From: Halorientalis litorea
Lineage (GTDB): Archaea; Halobacteriota; Halobacteria; Halobacteriales; Haloarculaceae
Assembly: GCF_023028225.1 (NCBI RefSeq)
Contig: NZ_CP095482.1
Location: 558,001 to 622,000, forward strand
Direction of reading: 5' to 3'
Length of the DNA: 64,000 nt
Below the pieces are notes generated by a model that saw only the letters and a program-made list of their open reading frames with translations, was not told the DNA's origin and did no database searches. The position numbers were made by a program, and so were the translations under genes. Positions within the stretch are counted from its first letter, which is position 1, and every line of letters begins with the position of its first letter. Positions 25,390-34,195 of this stretch are shown here, in pieces.

Positions 25390-25704
25390 ATGCTCGACAT
25401 ACCGCTCCAGATTGATATCGAAACCTTACGAACCGTTCGACAGGCCAGCGAAGTAATTCCGATGGTCCTCGGATTGGCGATCAGTTACCTCGCCTACACA
25501 GCATACCGGCAAAACCAGAGTCGTCCAATGTTGTACATCGCGACCGGCTTCATGCTAGTGTTGTTCGTTCAGGCCCCGCTGGCCCTGATATTCAGTTATG
25601 TCTTGGAACTTCCCACCCCCGTCCTCAATAGCCTCCTCCAGGTCCCCGAGTTCACCGGTCTGGGACTGATACTCTACGGGCTGTGGATGCCACGCCGAGA
25701 CTGA
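25390..25704 (+). CDS. Three-helix membrane protein paired with a regulator (DUF7521-like)
   Basis: 104 residues with three hydrophobic helices (about 22-41, 49-70 and 80-99). It begins 1 bp after the winged-helix regulator stop and is surely co-expressed. Small membrane proteins of this type often accompany ArsR-like regulators in haloarchaea; the pair might sense a membrane or extracellular signal, but no ligand is known. Confidence 0.78.
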   Translation: MLDIPLQIDIETLRTVRQASEVIPMVLGLAISYLAYTAYRQNQSRPMLYIATGFMLVLFVQAPLALIFSYVLELPTPVLNSLLQVPEFTGLGLILYGLWMPRRD

Positions 25705-26089
25705 TACTGGTGGCTCACGTGCGTATCAATTACAACCGGAGGAGTGAATCTGACCGTGTATCTCCTCAGAGGTGTTCGTCATCTGTCACTCCGTTGGACT
25801 GCGGGCGGCCAGAGGGAGTCGGTTCGGAGAGTGCTCTCTTCGTCGGAAACTGTGGAACGAAGGTCCGCGTTGCCGGTTCAAAAGCGTCAACGCCGTCGGC
25901 GTTCCTGTGACCGCGGCGGCGACGCCCCAGACCGCCGGTCAATAAAGGCCTTCGTACGCGAGGGACGAGGTACCTCCTTGGTAGGTAGGGTGACCCCACG
26001 TCCGAACCCACACGCGACACCGGGTTGGCTTCAGCGAGTGAAGCCAGGGAACCCGGCCTTTTTCAGCGGGTCCGTACGTCCAGGTGTCG
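25705..26089. other. Gene-free stretch with a strong hairpin near its end
   Basis: No credible coding frame was found; short frames at 25744-26115 and 25766-26020 are Arg-rich and unlike proteins. A 10-bp palindrome (gaggtacctc) sits at 25967-25976, and the long hairpin described separately at 26020-26056 is followed by a T-run. The stretch probably includes the 3' end of the upstream operon and the promoter of the CPBP protease gene. Confidence 0.4.
26020..26056 (+). terminator. 14-bp hairpin with T-run; contains hairpin copy 2
   Basis: The inner stem GGCTTCA/TGAAGCC (26027-26045, loop GCGAG) copies the hairpin at 24968. It is extended here by an outer stem CCGGGTT/AACCCGG, with a 4-nt AGGG bulge. 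CCTTTTT follows at 26057. Hairpin plus T-run is a good terminator shape on the plus strand. It stands 316 bp after the membrane protein gene and 34 bp before the next start, so a regulatory role for the next gene is also possible. Confidence 0.5.
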
Positions 26090-27100
26090 ATGGCCGAAGT
26101 AGATCCCGATACTGACTTCGAACGAACCGCATCCCGGTCGGCCGATGCCGACCGGCGAGCCGACCGCAGTGGCATCGTGGGACAGGTCGTCTCCGTGCTG
26201 TGGAATCGAACCGAGAATCGCCTCCGCGCGCTCTGGCGCGTTCTTGGGGCGACGGTCGCCGGATTCGTGGGGGTGTACGTGGTCCCGACACTGGTTCTCG
26301 CAGGTACTGAACTCCCGCCGTCGGTGACCGGAGCCGTCGTCAACCTCATCGCTGCCCTCGCCGGTCTCGTCACGGCGGTTTGCTTCGCGAAGTACGTCGA
26401 CCGGCGACCGGTGACCGACTACGGACTCGCGTTCGGTCCGTCGTGGCTCACGGACTTCGGTGCTGGCAGTGCCATCGCCCTGGCAGGGATGGCGGTGGCA
26501 CTTCCCGTGAGTCTAATCGCCGGGTGGGCGACTGTCTCCGAGTTGTTCTCAGGCGGCACCGGAGCGAACACGCTACCGTTCGCCGTCGCGTTCGGCGTGT
26601 ACGTCATCCAGTGGGTGCTGGTGGCTTTCTGGGAAGAGTTGATCAATCGGGGCCTCATTCTGACGAGTGCCGTCGAAGGACTCCGGAATCGGTGGCTGTC
26701 CGACCGTGGTGCGGTCGTGGTAGGAGTGGTGGCGTCCGCGCTGATATTCAGTATCACGCACTTCCCGAACTCCTTGGCCGCTTTCGGATCCCGGCTGATG
26801 ATGGGGGTCATCCTCGCCGCGGCGTACGTCTGGACCGACTCACTGGCACTGCCGATGGGCCTCCACTTCCTGATCAACTTCGCGACGAACAACATCTACG
26901 GCTTGGCGAACGTCCGTGAAGCTGCGGAGGTTCTGCCGATGCTGCTCCGGCCGACGTTCACCGGCCCGTCACAGTTCGTCGGGGCGTTCGGGCTGGTCAA
27001 CACCGGAGCGTGGCTCTGTGTCGCCGCGCTCACTGTCGGATACGTCGCTTTCCGGTACGGGAGCGTCGAGTCGCGGCTGACATCGGCATACTTAGAGTGA
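26090..27100 (+). CDS. CPBP intramembrane glutamic endopeptidase
   Basis: 336 residues from ATG 26090 (GTG 26084 possible). A charged N-terminus of about 50 residues is followed by eight or so membrane helices. Catalytic motifs of the Rce1/CPBP family are present: E182-E183-x3-R187 (WEELINRG), H224 in ITHFPN and H259 in LHFLINF. Rce1 relatives cleave prenylated CAAX proteins in eukaryotes; prokaryotic ones act on bacteriocins or anti-sigma factors. The substrate here is unknown. It lies in the lower-GC accessory-looking segment. Confidence 0.88.
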   Translation: MAEVDPDTDFERTASRSADADRRADRSGIVGQVVSVLWNRTENRLRALWRVLGATVAGFVGVYVVPTLVLAGTELPPSVTGAVVNLIAALAGLVTAVCFAKYVDRRPVTDYGLAFGPSWLTDFGAGSAIALAGMAVALPVSLIAGWATVSELFSGGTGANTLPFAVAFGVYVIQWVLVAFWEELINRGLILTSAVEGLRNRWLSDRGAVVVGVVASALIFSITHFPNSLAAFGSRLMMGVILAAAYVWTDSLALPMGLHFLINFATNNIYGLANVREAAEVLPMLLRPTFTGPSQFVGAFGLVNTGAWLCVAALTVGYVAFRYGSVESRLTSAYLE

Positions 27101-27340
27101 GACTAATTTGAATAGCCAGCCGCAACGATCGACAGTTCAAAAATCTGATTGACCGAAGGTCTCCGAGTGTCGAAAATGAGGCACAACCGCTTTGCCCCAT
27201 CCTACTTTTAGTTTACAGTCTCAGCGATTACGTCGCAGTCATGCGGTTGTACCGCTTGCCGAATACGAATTGGGTTCCGACCTGCCAACTCCGCGAGTGG
27301 TTCCGTGGTTTTAATCTCGGCGGGGCCGTACGGAACTGCC

Positions 27341-28483
27341 ATGGACTTCGACCTCCCGAGCGAACACCGGATGATGCGGGAAACCGTCCGCGAGTTCTGC
27401 GACGAGGAGATAGCCCCGGTCGCACAGGACATCGAGGACGACCACACGTTCCCTGCCGACATCTTCGACGCGCTGGCCGACCTCGACATGATGGGGGTCC
27501 CGGTGGCCGAGGAGTACGGCGGGCTGGGCGGTGACTACCTGATGTACGCCACCGTCGCGCAGGAACTCGGGCGGGTCTCCGGGAGCGTCGGCCTCTCTTA
27601 CGTCGCCCACACCTCGCTGGGGGCGAAGCCGATAGAGATGTTCGGGACCGAGGCACAGAAAGAGCGGTGGCTCCGCCCGCTCGCCGAGGGCGAGTCCATC
27701 GGGTCGTGGGCACTCACCGAACCCACGTCGGGCAGTGACGCCTCGAACATGGATACGACTGCGACAGAAGACGGCGACGGCTACGTCCTGAACGGCACCA
27801 AGCAGTTCATCACCAACGCCAACGTCGCGGGGTCGATTCTCGTCAAGGCCGTCACCGACCCCGACGCGGGCTACGGCGGTATCTCGACGTTCATCGTGGA
27901 CCCGGACGAGGACGACGGCATCGCGGTGACCAACGTCTGGGAGAAGATGGGCTTGAACGCCTCGCCAACCTGTGAACTCCAGTTCGACGACTGCTGGGTC
28001 CCCGCGGACCGGCTACTCGGCGCGGAGGGAGAGGGGTGGAAACAGACGATGAAGACGCTCGACGGCGGCCGTATCTCCATCGCCGCGCTCTCGACGGGAC
28101 TGGCACAGGGGGCGTTCGAGGCGGCCCGCGAGTACGCCACCGAACGCGAGCAGTTCGGGCAGGCCATCAGCGAGTTCGACGCCATCCGCGACAAACTCGT
28201 CGGGATGGACCGCAAGATAGAGCGCGCCCGCCTGCTGACACAGAAGGCCGCGACGAAGTACGACGACGGCGAGGACGTGACGCGGCTCTCCTCGCTGGCC
28301 AAGCTCGACGCCAGCGAAGTCTCGCGGGAAGTCGCCGAGGACGCAGTGCAGGTACTCGGCGGCTACGGCTACACCGAGGACTTCGCGCCCCAGCGGTTCT
28401 ACCGCGACGCCAAACTGATGGAAATCGGCGAGGGGACCAGCGAGATTCAACACGCCGTCCTCGGCGACGAACTCGGGTTGTAG
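27341..28483 (+). CDS. Acyl-CoA dehydrogenase
   Basis: 380 residues from ATG 27341 (MDFDLPSEHRMMRET); the frame extends upstream to 27305 but without family match. Three-domain architecture is clear: N-terminal helices, the beta domain with WALTEPTSGSDASNM (FAD/substrate loop, about residues 127-141), and the C-terminal helical domain ending in EIGEGTSEIQ. This group oxidises short or branched acyl-CoAs and passes electrons to ETF. No other beta-oxidation genes are adjacent. A TATA-like gttttaatc lies about 28 nt upstream of the ATG, predicting a leaderless mRNA. Confidence 0.93.
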   Translation: MDFDLPSEHRMMRETVREFCDEEIAPVAQDIEDDHTFPADIFDALADLDMMGVPVAEEYGGLGGDYLMYATVAQELGRVSGSVGLSYVAHTSLGAKPIEMFGTEAQKERWLRPLAEGESIGSWALTEPTSGSDASNMDTTATEDGDGYVLNGTKQFITNANVAGSILVKAVTDPDAGYGGISTFIVDPDEDDGIAVTNVWEKMGLNASPTCELQFDDCWVPADRLLGAEGEGWKQTMKTLDGGRISIAALSTGLAQGAFEAAREYATEREQFGQAISEFDAIRDKLVGMDRKIERARLLTQKAATKYDDGEDVTRLSSLAKLDASEVSREVAEDAVQVLGGYGYTEDFAPQRFYRDAKLMEIGEGTSEIQHAVLGDELGL

Positions 28484-28661
28484 GGCCGTCATCGACGCGG
28501 TACGAGCGTTCTTGTACGGAGCCGTGACCAGACCGGTGCGTGACCTGACCACGGTTCCGGCGCGGTTCGCGGGTGTGCGACACGCCGCGTCGGTCACGGA
28601 GTGTCGCCTGTTCGCCACTGCGAGACGGAACGCCGAAGTCGTCGGCACCCTCGGTTCCGGT

Positions 28662-29345
28662 ATGGGCACGCCGCTCGCCTCCCGGGAGGCACAGACCGAG
28701 GAAGTCATCGAGCGACTGTACGAGGAGTACCCCGACACGACCATCTCCCTGAACTTCTCGAACCGCTTGGAGTTGCTCGTGGCTGTCATCCTCTCGGCAC
28801 AGTGTACCGACGAGCGCGTGAATACCGAAACCGAACACCTCTTCGAGAAGTACCAGTCGGTCGAGGACTACGCCGAGGCCGACGAGGCGGAACTCGCCGA
28901 GGACCTGAATTCGATTACGTACTACAACAACAAGGCGGGGTACATCAAGAACGCCTGCCAGCAGATGCTCGACGACCACGACGGCGAGGTTCCCGACACG
29001 ATGGCGGCACTGACTGACCTCCCCGGCGTCGGCCGCAAGACGGCGAACGTCGTCCTCCAGCACGGGCACGAAGTGGTCGAGGGCATCGTCGTCGACACGC
29101 ACGTCCAGCGGCTGACCCGGCGGCTGGGTATCACCGAGGAGAAACGACCCGAGGCCATCGAGGCGGACCTCATGCCGCTGGTACCCGAGGACGACTGGCA
29201 ACAGTTCACCCACCTCCTCATCAGTCACGGCCGTGCAGTGTGTACCGCGCGCAACCCCGACTGTGCGGACTGCGCCCTCGAAGACATCTGTCCGTCGTCG
29301 AAACTGGACAGCGACACCGACCTCGCCAGCGGCGAGGCGTGGTAA
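28662..29345 (+). CDS. nth: Endonuclease III (DNA glycosylase/AP lyase)
   Basis: 227 residues from ATG 28662 (MGTPLASREAQTEE). The helix-hairpin-helix LPGVGRKTANVVL (about 121-133) holds the catalytic Lys, and VDTHVQRLTRRLG contains the catalytic Asp. Four Cys in a C-x6-C-x2-C-x5-C pattern (CTARNPDCADCALEDIC) bind the 4Fe-4S cluster. It removes oxidised pyrimidines in base excision repair. The frame runs upstream to 28512, but the extra 50 residues do not match the family. Confidence 0.94.
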   Translation: MGTPLASREAQTEEVIERLYEEYPDTTISLNFSNRLELLVAVILSAQCTDERVNTETEHLFEKYQSVEDYAEADEAELAEDLNSITYYNNKAGYIKNACQQMLDDHDGEVPDTMAALTDLPGVGRKTANVVLQHGHEVVEGIVVDTHVQRLTRRLGITEEKRPEAIEADLMPLVPEDDWQQFTHLLISHGRAVCTARNPDCADCALEDICPSSKLDSDTDLASGEAW

Positions 29346-29790
29346 GCCCTATCTACCGCGTCGCTCCGCCCGTTCTGTTCCCGTGTCTCGTCCACGAACA
29401 ACTACGTCTGTGAGTGGAAAGAAGTGCGCATCGAGTTCGCACTCAGAGCGACGGAAACTGCATAGAGAACTGTCGAACCCGAAAAAATCGTTATGTCAGT
29501 ATCACTCGCTTACCGAAACGTAGGGTCGACAGGATAACCCTACGACGACGAGTTGCGGTGGCCCGTCACGGCCGAGCGGAATGGCTCGGGCAAGCCACGT
29601 GCAGGTGTTGCCGCCACCGACTTCGGTCGGTGGGTCGCGTCGAAACCGAGCCGGGACGGGCCGCCCGTCGGTGACGACGACTGGTCGCCTTCGCAGTCGA
29701 TAGCGACTCCCACCAATACAGAACTGCCATCTCGATGCACACGTGCGTTCCCCCGTGGGCGGCCGGTCGCCAGCCCCGGCCCATCCCGCT
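29346..29790. other. 445-bp stretch with no protein gene
   Basis: No plausible protein frame on either strand. The first 150 bp (29346-29500) are lower in GC and include a run of six A (gaaaaaatcg at about 29482). The remainder is rich in stable hairpins, described as a candidate structured RNA at 29519-29708. The stretch ends at the stop codon of the minus-strand DUF7321-like gene. Confidence 0.6.
29519..29708 (+). ncRNA. Candidate structured non-coding RNA
   Basis: Four hairpins follow one another: CGTAGGGT/ACCCTACG (29519-29544), CCGAGC/GCTCGG (29572-29589), CCACCGAC/GTCGGTGG closed by a TTCG tetraloop (29614-29633), and AGTCG/CGACT (29695-29708); GACGGG/CCCGTC (29655-29669) is a fifth. 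A TATA-like cgttatg lies about 25 nt before the first. An 8-bp stem with a UUCG loop is typical of real RNA. The conserved elements of RNase P RNA, SRP RNA or a tRNA are not present. High GC makes chance hairpins common, so this is a candidate only, and the strand is inferred. Confidence 0.35.
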
Positions 29791-30279
29791 TTACAGGGCG
29801 TACTTGAAGAGGAATCGGGTGAGACCGACGAGGTAGGCGAGGAGCCAGAAGAACACGTAGCCGAAGACGCCGATGCGGATGCGTCGCCGCCAGAACTGCA
29901 TCTGCTCGGACCCGATTTCGTCGAGCAGTACGTCCTCGTCGTAGTCGTTGTAGAGGTCGTGTTCGTACTTCGCGCGGAACACGCGCACGATACCCGTGAA
30001 CGCGAACGTGAGCATGGCGTAGGCCTGTAATCCGAGGAACGCGTGGACCACGGTCGCGCCACCGATTTGCGTGAGAAGGCGCGGGAGCATCCACGTGAGG
30101 AGCGGGACCGTCGTCAGGAGCAGTCCCGTCAGGATGAACTTCAGGTGGTGGGTCAGCACGCCCCACGTGACCCCTTCGGCGTCTATCATTATCCACGCGC
30201 CGTAGAGAAAACAGGGGAAACTGAGCGTGACGGCGAAAAGGACGACAGTGGCAATCGCCGCGTCCGACAACCCGACCAT
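29791..30279 (-). CDS. Four-helix membrane protein of the bc-complex cluster (DUF7321-like)
   Basis: 162 residues with four hydrophobic helices (about 8-30, 44-66, 77-101 and 137-160) and a charged loop with DYDEDVLLDEIG between the last two. It flanks the halocyanin-Rieske-cytochrome b operon, divergent from the DUF7319-like gene with 92 bp between. This neighbourhood recurs in haloarchaea. A His pair in the second region (LTHHLKF) and another His (VVHAFLG) might bind heme, but this is not established. Confidence 0.78.
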   Translation of the reverse strand: MVGLSDAAIATVVLFAVTLSFPCFLYGAWIMIDAEGVTWGVLTHHLKFILTGLLLTTVPLLTWMLPRLLTQIGGATVVHAFLGLQAYAMLTFAFTGIVRVFRAKYEHDLYNDYDEDVLLDEIGSEQMQFWRRRIRIGVFGYVFFWLLAYLVGLTRFLFKYAL

Positions 30280-30371
30280 AGCCGCGCCTAGCCACTGGGC
30301 GCGCTAAAGCGTGCCGAAAGGCGGAGACGGGGTCGGAAAGCGTTTACCGCTCCCGTTCGTATCCACGTGTG

Positions 30372-31337
30372 ATGGCCGACCCAGAGTCGCCACCGAACGG
30401 ACGTCGGGGGGACGACGAACAGGCCGGGGACCGAGCAGTCACCGCCGACGCCGGCACGGGCGAGGCGGATGAGGCGGACGGAGCGGACCCGGCGGAGGGA
30501 GGTTCGGCGACGGCGGAAGACGCGGAGACGGAGACGCCCACGACGGAACAACTCCGTGCGGAGGTCGAAGAGAAGTACGACTTCGACGAGTTCGGCCCGG
30601 AACAGATGGCGGAGATGTCACCCGAGGAGTGGGAGGCGGCGTTCGACCCGGATACGTGGATAACCGGCGAGGAGTTGCTGGACCGGGTCGAAGCGGACCT
30701 CAAATACCGCGTCGCCATCCGTGACGTGTTCGCCCGCGTGGAGCGACTCCGGGACGGGAACCTCGTCGCGTACTCGGACCAAGGGTACGCGCTCGTCCAA
30801 CCGGACGGGAGCGTCGAGGGGTTCGGCACCGTCGTCAGGGACGTGAAACCCGTCGTCGCACTCTGTTCGATGGACGACTACGATGCACCGGACATGCCGG
30901 ATGGGGAGGTACTGCCGGACCCGGCGGAGGTTCCCGAGGGGACCGGCGAACTCGGCAACCGCGTCCTGCAGGTCATCGCAGGCGTACAGGTGCTGGCTGG
31001 CGTGGGCCTCCTGCTGGCGTGGCTCGGGTTCGTGACGGGACTGCTCTCCGCGCCGCGTGGCGGGCAGGACGTGAACCTGACGTTGCTGGTCGTCGCGGGC
31101 ATCGGCTTCCTGATAATCGGCCTCGTCCTGTTCATGGTCGTGGCGAACGCACGACTGTCCGACCGGTTCCGGGCGGAAGAGTTCCGGAATCGGCTCCGGG
31201 CAGTCGGCGTCGGCGAGGGGGAGTACCCCGAGTTCTTGCCGGTCGAGAACGGTCGGTGGGTCGGCGACGAGGGCGACGGCCGGTCCAGCATTCCCGCCGA
31301 CGACGGCGGAGACGACGGCACCGAACAGTCGGATTGA
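30372..31337 (+). CDS. Acidic membrane protein of the bc-complex cluster (DUF7319-like)
   Basis: 321 residues. A long acidic disordered N-terminus (residues 1-70, Asp/Glu/Ala/Gly) precedes a soluble middle region with TPEEW-like and DPDTW segments. Two membrane helices follow at about 197-223 and 237-260, then a short cytoplasmic end. The ATG at 30372 is preferred to a GTG 3 bp upstream. It precedes the halocyanin gene by 130 bp. Function is unknown; location suggests an accessory role for the respiratory complex. Confidence 0.78.
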   Translation: MADPESPPNGRRGDDEQAGDRAVTADAGTGEADEADGADPAEGGSATAEDAETETPTTEQLRAEVEEKYDFDEFGPEQMAEMSPEEWEAAFDPDTWITGEELLDRVEADLKYRVAIRDVFARVERLRDGNLVAYSDQGYALVQPDGSVEGFGTVVRDVKPVVALCSMDDYDAPDMPDGEVLPDPAEVPEGTGELGNRVLQVIAGVQVLAGVGLLLAWLGFVTGLLSAPRGGQDVNLTLLVVAGIGFLIIGLVLFMVVANARLSDRFRAEEFRNRLRAVGVGEGEYPEFLPVENGRWVGDEGDGRSSIPADDGGDDGTEQSD

Positions 31338-31467
31338 CAGGGCGGTTCGAGCGGGGCACGGAGTCCGTTTTCGTGAGAACCAGAAACAGCGTTAGACCAG
31401 TTCATCGGCGTTCCTGCTGGCGTATTCGGTGGGTTTATACAAACCCAGTCCTGAGATTGAGACGTAT

Positions 31468-32112
31468 ATGAACAGGCGGGACTTCATCCGAACAGCCGGT
31501 GGGACTGCCGGTGCCACCGCCGCCGTGTCCGCGAGCGTGGGCACGGCCGCCGCCTCCGAAGAGGGCGGCGGTGGCGGCGGCCCCGACTTCGGCGGCTACC
31601 TCAGCGGCGCGAACAACTACGACGGGAGCGTGGTCGACGCGACCGGACAGGACGAGGTAACTGTCGAGGTCGGCGCGGGGAGCACTGGCCTCGCGTTCGG
31701 TCCGGCGGCAGTTCACGTCGACAACGGAGCAACCGTCGTCTGGGAGTGGACCGGCGAAGGCGGTGCCCACAACGTCGTCGCCGAGGACGCCGACTTCGAG
31801 TCGGGCGCGCCCATTGGGCAAGCCGGCAACACCTACGAGTACACCTTCGAGGAGGACGGCGTCTACAACTACTACTGCCAGCCGCACAAGGGCAGTGGTA
31901 TGGTCGGTTCCGTCGTCGTCGGCACTGACTACCCCACTGCAAGCAGCGACGGCGGTGGCGGTGGAGAGTTGAACCCCATCCACATGGGTGTCCCGTTCCA
32001 AGCCCACTTCGTCGGCATCGCCACGATACTGATGATGGTGGTTTCGCTGATTTTCACCTTCTTCCTGCTGAAGTACGGTGAATCAGCCCACACCAAAGGA
32101 GGGAGCGACTGA
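31468..32112 (+). CDS. Halocyanin-domain protein with C-terminal membrane helix
   Basis: 214 residues from ATG 31468. A Tat signal (NRRDFIRTAGG) with an Ala-rich end is followed by a Gly linker and one plastocyanin-like domain. Type 1 copper ligands are H101, C137, H140 and M145 (CQPHKGSGM). A membrane helix at about 180-204 anchors the C-terminus. Halocyanins are blue copper electron carriers. As first gene of an operon with Rieske and cytochrome b, and with no cytochrome c1 gene present, it is a good candidate for the electron acceptor of the complex. It overlaps the next gene by 1 bp. Confidence 0.92.
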   Translation: MNRRDFIRTAGGTAGATAAVSASVGTAAASEEGGGGGGPDFGGYLSGANNYDGSVVDATGQDEVTVEVGAGSTGLAFGPAAVHVDNGATVVWEWTGEGGAHNVVAEDADFESGAPIGQAGNTYEYTFEEDGVYNYYCQPHKGSGMVGSVVVGTDYPTASSDGGGGGELNPIHMGVPFQAHFVGIATILMMVVSLIFTFFLLKYGESAHTKGGSD

Positions 32113-32498
32113 TGGCGTCGGAAGGCAGCAGTTACGGCGACATCCACCGCTACGAACCGCCCAGAGAGAGCACCGCCGCGGCACTGGCTATCGTCCTGTT
32201 GACAGTGGTCGAAGTCGTGTTCGTCGGTCTGTTCACCTACGGCCTCATCTCCGGGTGGGGGCTGACTGAAGTCGGGAACATGTATCTCGGCGGCATCCTC
32301 GCCGTCATCTTCGTGGACCTCGCCTTCATCATGCTCCTGTACCGTAAGGAGTTCCTCCCCGACGTGATGATAGTCAAGAAACGTCGGCGCAAGTGGGAGG
32401 ACCTCTACATCCGCGAGGACCAAGTCGACGGCACGAGTCTCGTGGACGACCCGTGGGACGGAGTCAAACGCGCGCTGTACCCCTACTACAAGAAATAA
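32112..32498 (+). CDS. Two-helix membrane protein between halocyanin and Rieske (DUF7318-like)
   Basis: 128 residues. Two membrane helices (about 24-47 and 58-78) are followed by a 50-residue basic cytoplasmic tail (VKKRRRKWEDLYIRE). The ATG overlaps the halocyanin stop by one base, and Rieske begins 3 bp downstream, so it is embedded in the operon and may be a structural subunit of the complex. No heme or metal ligands are evident. Confidence 0.82.
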   Translation: MASEGSSYGDIHRYEPPRESTAAALAIVLLTVVEVVFVGLFTYGLISGWGLTEVGNMYLGGILAVIFVDLAFIMLLYRKEFLPDVMIVKKRRRKWEDLYIREDQVDGTSLVDDPWDGVKRALYPYYKK

Positions 32499-32501
32499 AC
32501 C

Positions 32502-33383
32502 ATGCCACTTGACGAAGACAAATATCCGAGCGAGACGGGCCGACGCCGCTTCGTGAAAGGCGTCGTCGGCAGTGCTGCACTGGCGGGCGTCGGTACCGGC
32601 GGTGCGGCCGCCATCGACACCGCGACATCCCCGACAGGTGTCGGCGGTGGTATCACACAGTTCATCGGTATCGAGAACACCGACGGACCGGCCCCACGCG
32701 GAATGCCGCTCGTTCCGCTGGAGATAGACGACGAGGGGGCACTCCGGGGCGTCTGGCCCGAAGTGCAGACGGAGACGGTCGGTGGCCGTCAAGTAACCAT
32801 CGCCGAGGGCGAAATCAACGGCGTCACCTACTCCTCCTCGTGGTACCAGTACTGCGGCATCCAGAACTACGCCGGACTCGACCCGAGTGCCGACCAAGAC
32901 AACTACTTCCGGTCGGTCGGGTCCCCGCCACCGGGGTTCACGTGGCAGTCCGAAGAGAAGGAGGCCGGCGACAAGTTGTTCGTCGAGGACTTCGACGACT
33001 ACGAAGAGTGGGGCAACGGAATCGGCAACGACGGCGTCGGCAAGCCAGCGGCCGCGAACTGGCGGTCCGACGGCGACGTGCAGTCCATTCCCGTGCAGAT
33101 CGTGCGGAGTCCCCAAGTCGAACAGATGGCGAACGGCGAGGGCGAGTACAGCGACCTGCCCGAACGGGCACAGAGTTTCATCTCCGGTGCGACACAGGAC
33201 GGGTTCATGGCGTGGCTGAACAAGTGCACGCACTTCTGCTGTGTCCCCGGATTCAAGGCGTACGAAGGGAGTGCGAAGTTCGGGGCCGAAAACGAAGTGT
33301 ACTGCCAGTGCCACCAGTCGATATACGACCCGTTCAGCCCCGTCGAACTACAGTTCGTGGCACTACCGCGTCCGGGCGAGTGA
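32502..33383 (+). CDS. petA: Rieske iron-sulfur protein of the bc complex
   Basis: 293 residues. A twin-arginine N-terminus (GRRRFVKGVVGSAALAGV) acts as Tat signal anchor. The Rieske cluster ligands are C242 and H244 (CTHFCC) with C268 and H271 (CQCHQS), and C247/C270 supply the usual disulfide; C246 is an extra Cys. The protein is longer than bacterial Rieske subunits because of an insertion of about 90 residues (roughly 120-210), Asp-rich as in other haloarchaea. It carries electrons from quinol at the outer membrane face to the next carrier. Confidence 0.93.
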   Translation: MPLDEDKYPSETGRRRFVKGVVGSAALAGVGTGGAAAIDTATSPTGVGGGITQFIGIENTDGPAPRGMPLVPLEIDDEGALRGVWPEVQTETVGGRQVTIAEGEINGVTYSSSWYQYCGIQNYAGLDPSADQDNYFRSVGSPPPGFTWQSEEKEAGDKLFVEDFDDYEEWGNGIGNDGVGKPAAANWRSDGDVQSIPVQIVRSPQVEQMANGEGEYSDLPERAQSFISGATQDGFMAWLNKCTHFCCVPGFKAYEGSAKFGAENEVYCQCHQSIYDPFSPVELQFVALPRPGE

Positions 33384-33387
33384 TACA

Positions 33388-34191
33388 ATGAGTCTAAAAA
33401 AGAAAGACGAACACGACCACAAAGGCTGGATGGAGTCCCGCGACCTCACGGTCGTCGAAGAGCGTTACCTCGCGGTGTTGATGTGGCTCGACAAGCGGTT
33501 CAGGTTGGTCGACTACCTCGAACTGCTGGAGGACCTGTACTACAAGGTCAACATGCAGATGCCCAAGAGCCACACCGAGCAGTACGGACTCGACAACAAG
33601 TTCTGGTACTGGTACCCCCTGTACGCGCTCGGGTCGTTCTCGACGTTAGCGTACCTGGTCGCGGCCGTCTCGGGCGCGTTGCTGGGGTTCTACTACGCGC
33701 CGGCCGCCGCGGGTGCGACCGGCGACCCGACCGTCGCGTGGAACTCTGTCGCAGCCATCATGACCGACCTGAACTTCGGGTACATGCTCCGGTCCATCCA
33801 CCGCTGGAGCGCGCAGGTCATGACGGCCGCCGTGTTCCTGCACATGCTCCGTGTGTACTTCACGGGTGCGTACAAGGAACCCCGAGAGCTCAACTGGATT
33901 ATCGGCATCGTCCTCATCTCGATGACGATGGTCTTCGGGTACACCGGGTACCTGCTCCCGTGGAACCAGCTGAGCTTCTGGGCCGGACAGATCGGCGTCG
34001 AGATGGCACTGTCCATCCCGATGGCCGGCGAGTGGGTCGCACAGTTGATGTTCGGCGGGTTCACGCTAACCCAGGCCACGCTGCAACGGATGTACATCCT
34101 GCACGTGTTCTTCCTGCCGTTCCTCGTGACCGCACTCATCGCAGTCCACATCGGCATCGTCTGGATGCAGGGCATCGCGGAACCCCACTGA
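33388..34191 (+). CDS. petB: Cytochrome b, b6-type N-terminal subunit
   Basis: 267 residues from ATG 33388; a longer frame from 33241 shadows the Rieske gene. Four membrane helices carry two His pairs for the b hemes: H138 and H152 (13 residues between) and H239 and H254 (14 between). The 14-residue spacing in the second pair is that of cytochrome b6 rather than mitochondrial cytochrome b. The C-terminal quinone part is a separate gene directly downstream, again as in b6f complexes. The start is 4 bp after the Rieske stop. Confidence 0.93.
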   Translation: MSLKKKDEHDHKGWMESRDLTVVEERYLAVLMWLDKRFRLVDYLELLEDLYYKVNMQMPKSHTEQYGLDNKFWYWYPLYALGSFSTLAYLVAAVSGALLGFYYAPAAAGATGDPTVAWNSVAAIMTDLNFGYMLRSIHRWSAQVMTAAVFLHMLRVYFTGAYKEPRELNWIIGIVLISMTMVFGYTGYLLPWNQLSFWAGQIGVEMALSIPMAGEWVAQLMFGGFTLTQATLQRMYILHVFFLPFLVTALIAVHIGIVWMQGIAEPH

Positions 34192-34195
34192 TACA

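Noticed and set aside
27208-27489. Minus-strand frame overlapping the acyl-CoA dehydrogenase start
   Set aside because: Mostly antisense to a certain gene; the unique 30-residue end matches nothing I know.
29519-29790. Possible RNase P RNA
   Set aside because: The conserved RNase P elements (gaggaaagtc-type and acagaaa-type cores) are not present in proper order, so only a generic structured RNA candidate is kept.
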